DNA from: JAYPAN01 sp038123715
GTDB lineage: Bacteria > Pseudomonadota > Alphaproteobacteria > RS24
Length of the DNA stretch: 13,921 nucleotides
NCBI GenBank assembly: GCA_038123715.1
Contig: JAYPAN010000030.1
Coordinates: 1 to 13,921, forward strand
Direction: 5' to 3'
Position 1 is the stretch's first letter. Each line of letters begins with the position of its first letter. The notes under the pieces are model-generated. The model was not told where the DNA came from, did not search any database, and worked only from the letters and a program-made list of their open reading frames with translations. Below, one piece after another: positions 13,286-13,921 of the stretch. Both the position numbers and the translations under genes were made by a program.

Positions 13286-13921
13286 CTAGCGGGCGGTTTG
13301 GCCGTAATCAACTACCAGTTCTGCGGCATTCACATAAGATGAGGCATCGGAGGCCAGAAACACGACCACGCCGGCAATTTCCTGCGGCTGGCCGGCGCGT
13401 CCGCCCGGCACGCTGACCGCGCTCAATGCGTGCAGGTCAATGCGATTGGCTCCTTCGGCCATTAAATCGGGGTTTTGTTCGGCAATGGCGGCGATTTCCT
13501 TGCCCCATATCTCCGTGTCAATCAGCCCCGGATGCACGGAATTGGCGCGGATGTTCAATTCGCCCTGCGCGCATTCCATCGCGGTTGCTTTGGTGAACAG
13601 GCGCACGCCGCCCTTGCTGGCGCAATATCCGGCCAGACCGGAGGCGCCGACCAAACCGGCAATTGACGATATATTGATGATTGACCCCGCCCCGCTTTCA
13701 GCCATGAGGGGCAGCGCATATTTGGTAGCCAAAAACACACCATCCAGATTGACCGCATTTTGCCGCCGCCAATCATCCAGCGTCATGTCAATAATCGACC
13801 CGCCAACCGCGATACCGGCATTATTGACCAGCACATTCAGCCTGCCTTCATGGGCGCGAATATCGGCAATGGTCTGCTGCCAGACCGCCTCATCGGTGAC
13901 ATCCTGCACCAAGGCGCGGGC
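13286..13921 (-). CDS. Short-chain dehydrogenase/reductase (5' end outside window)
   Basis: 211 codons are visible; the N-terminal TGxxxGxG cofactor motif lies beyond the right edge. The Rossmann-fold remainder shows LVNNAG, the catalytic serine in NISSIAG, the YCASK catalytic Tyr/Lys pair, and HPGLIDTEIW. The C-terminal GRAGQPQEIAGVVVFL and DYGQTA are typical of classical SDR enzymes, with resemblance to hydroxysteroid or cyclic-alcohol dehydrogenases. The substrate and NAD/NADP preference cannot be told from this part. It reads toward the aminopeptidase gene with a 38-base gap, so it may be the first visible gene of a three-gene run; a functional link to the peptidases is not obvious. Confidence 0.93.
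   Translation of the reverse strand, partial: ARALVQDVTDEAVWQQTIADIRAHEGRLNVLVNNAGIAVGGSIIDMTLDDWRRQNAVNLDGVFLATKYALPLMAESGAGSIINISSIAGLVGASGLAGYCASKGGVRLFTKATAMECAQGELNIRANSVHPGLIDTEIWGKEIAAIAEQNPDLMAEGANRIDLHALSAVSVPGGRAGQPQEIAGVVVFLASDASSYVNAAELVVDYGQTAR

Overview
The window looks like chromosomal DNA of an alphaproteobacterium, packed with housekeeping genes and mid-to-high in GC by eye. The clues are the gene sets themselves. A membrane-anchored CycM-type cytochrome c stands divergent to a kdsB-pheA pair, a DnaX has lost most of its zinc-binding cysteines, an SRP RNA sits directly upstream of dnaX, and an M17 aminopeptidase overlaps a cytoplasmic NlpC/P60 peptidase. I cannot name the genus. 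I see no tRNA, rRNA, insertion sequence, prophage gene, CRISPR array or attachment site, and no stretch of more than 300 bases lacks a gene.

Left part (1-2694). Reading leftward are the 4.5S SRP RNA (ffs, about 1633-1528), a strong hairpin (1510-1529), and dnaX (from 1469 off the left edge). DnaX carries an unusual N-terminal extension of about 95 residues containing two DNA tandem-repeat arrays. Divergent from ffs is the NAD(+) diphosphatase gene nudC (1753-2694, +).

Middle (2706-5024). On the minus strand, kdsB (CMP-KDO synthesis for lipopolysaccharide) is followed after 16 bases by pheA (prephenate dehydratase, phenylalanine synthesis). pheA ends tail to tail with nudC, 11 bases apart. 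Divergent from kdsB is a membrane-anchored class I cytochrome c with a recognisable promoter. Its stop codon lies inside the first of three 16-bp tandem repeats.

Right part (5169-13921). A complete four-gene plus-strand ABC importer, yejA-yejB-yejE-yejF, covers 5169-10901: periplasmic binding protein, two permeases and a double ATPase. Converging on it from the right is a minus-strand run: a short-chain dehydrogenase cut by the window edge, an M17 leucyl-aminopeptidase-type enzyme, and a YkfC-like NlpC/P60 peptidase without a signal peptide. The last two genes overlap by 8 bases. yejF and the NlpC/P60 gene overlap by 4 bases at their stop codons.

The most interesting reading is functional. 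An oligopeptide importer of the Yej type, a family reported to import murein peptides in Agrobacterium, faces two cytoplasmic peptidases, one of which resembles enzymes that cut murein tripeptides. Together they could form a peptide or peptidoglycan-recycling locus. This is inference from context. The remaining genes are standard housekeeping functions, and I found no clear sign of a wholly new system.
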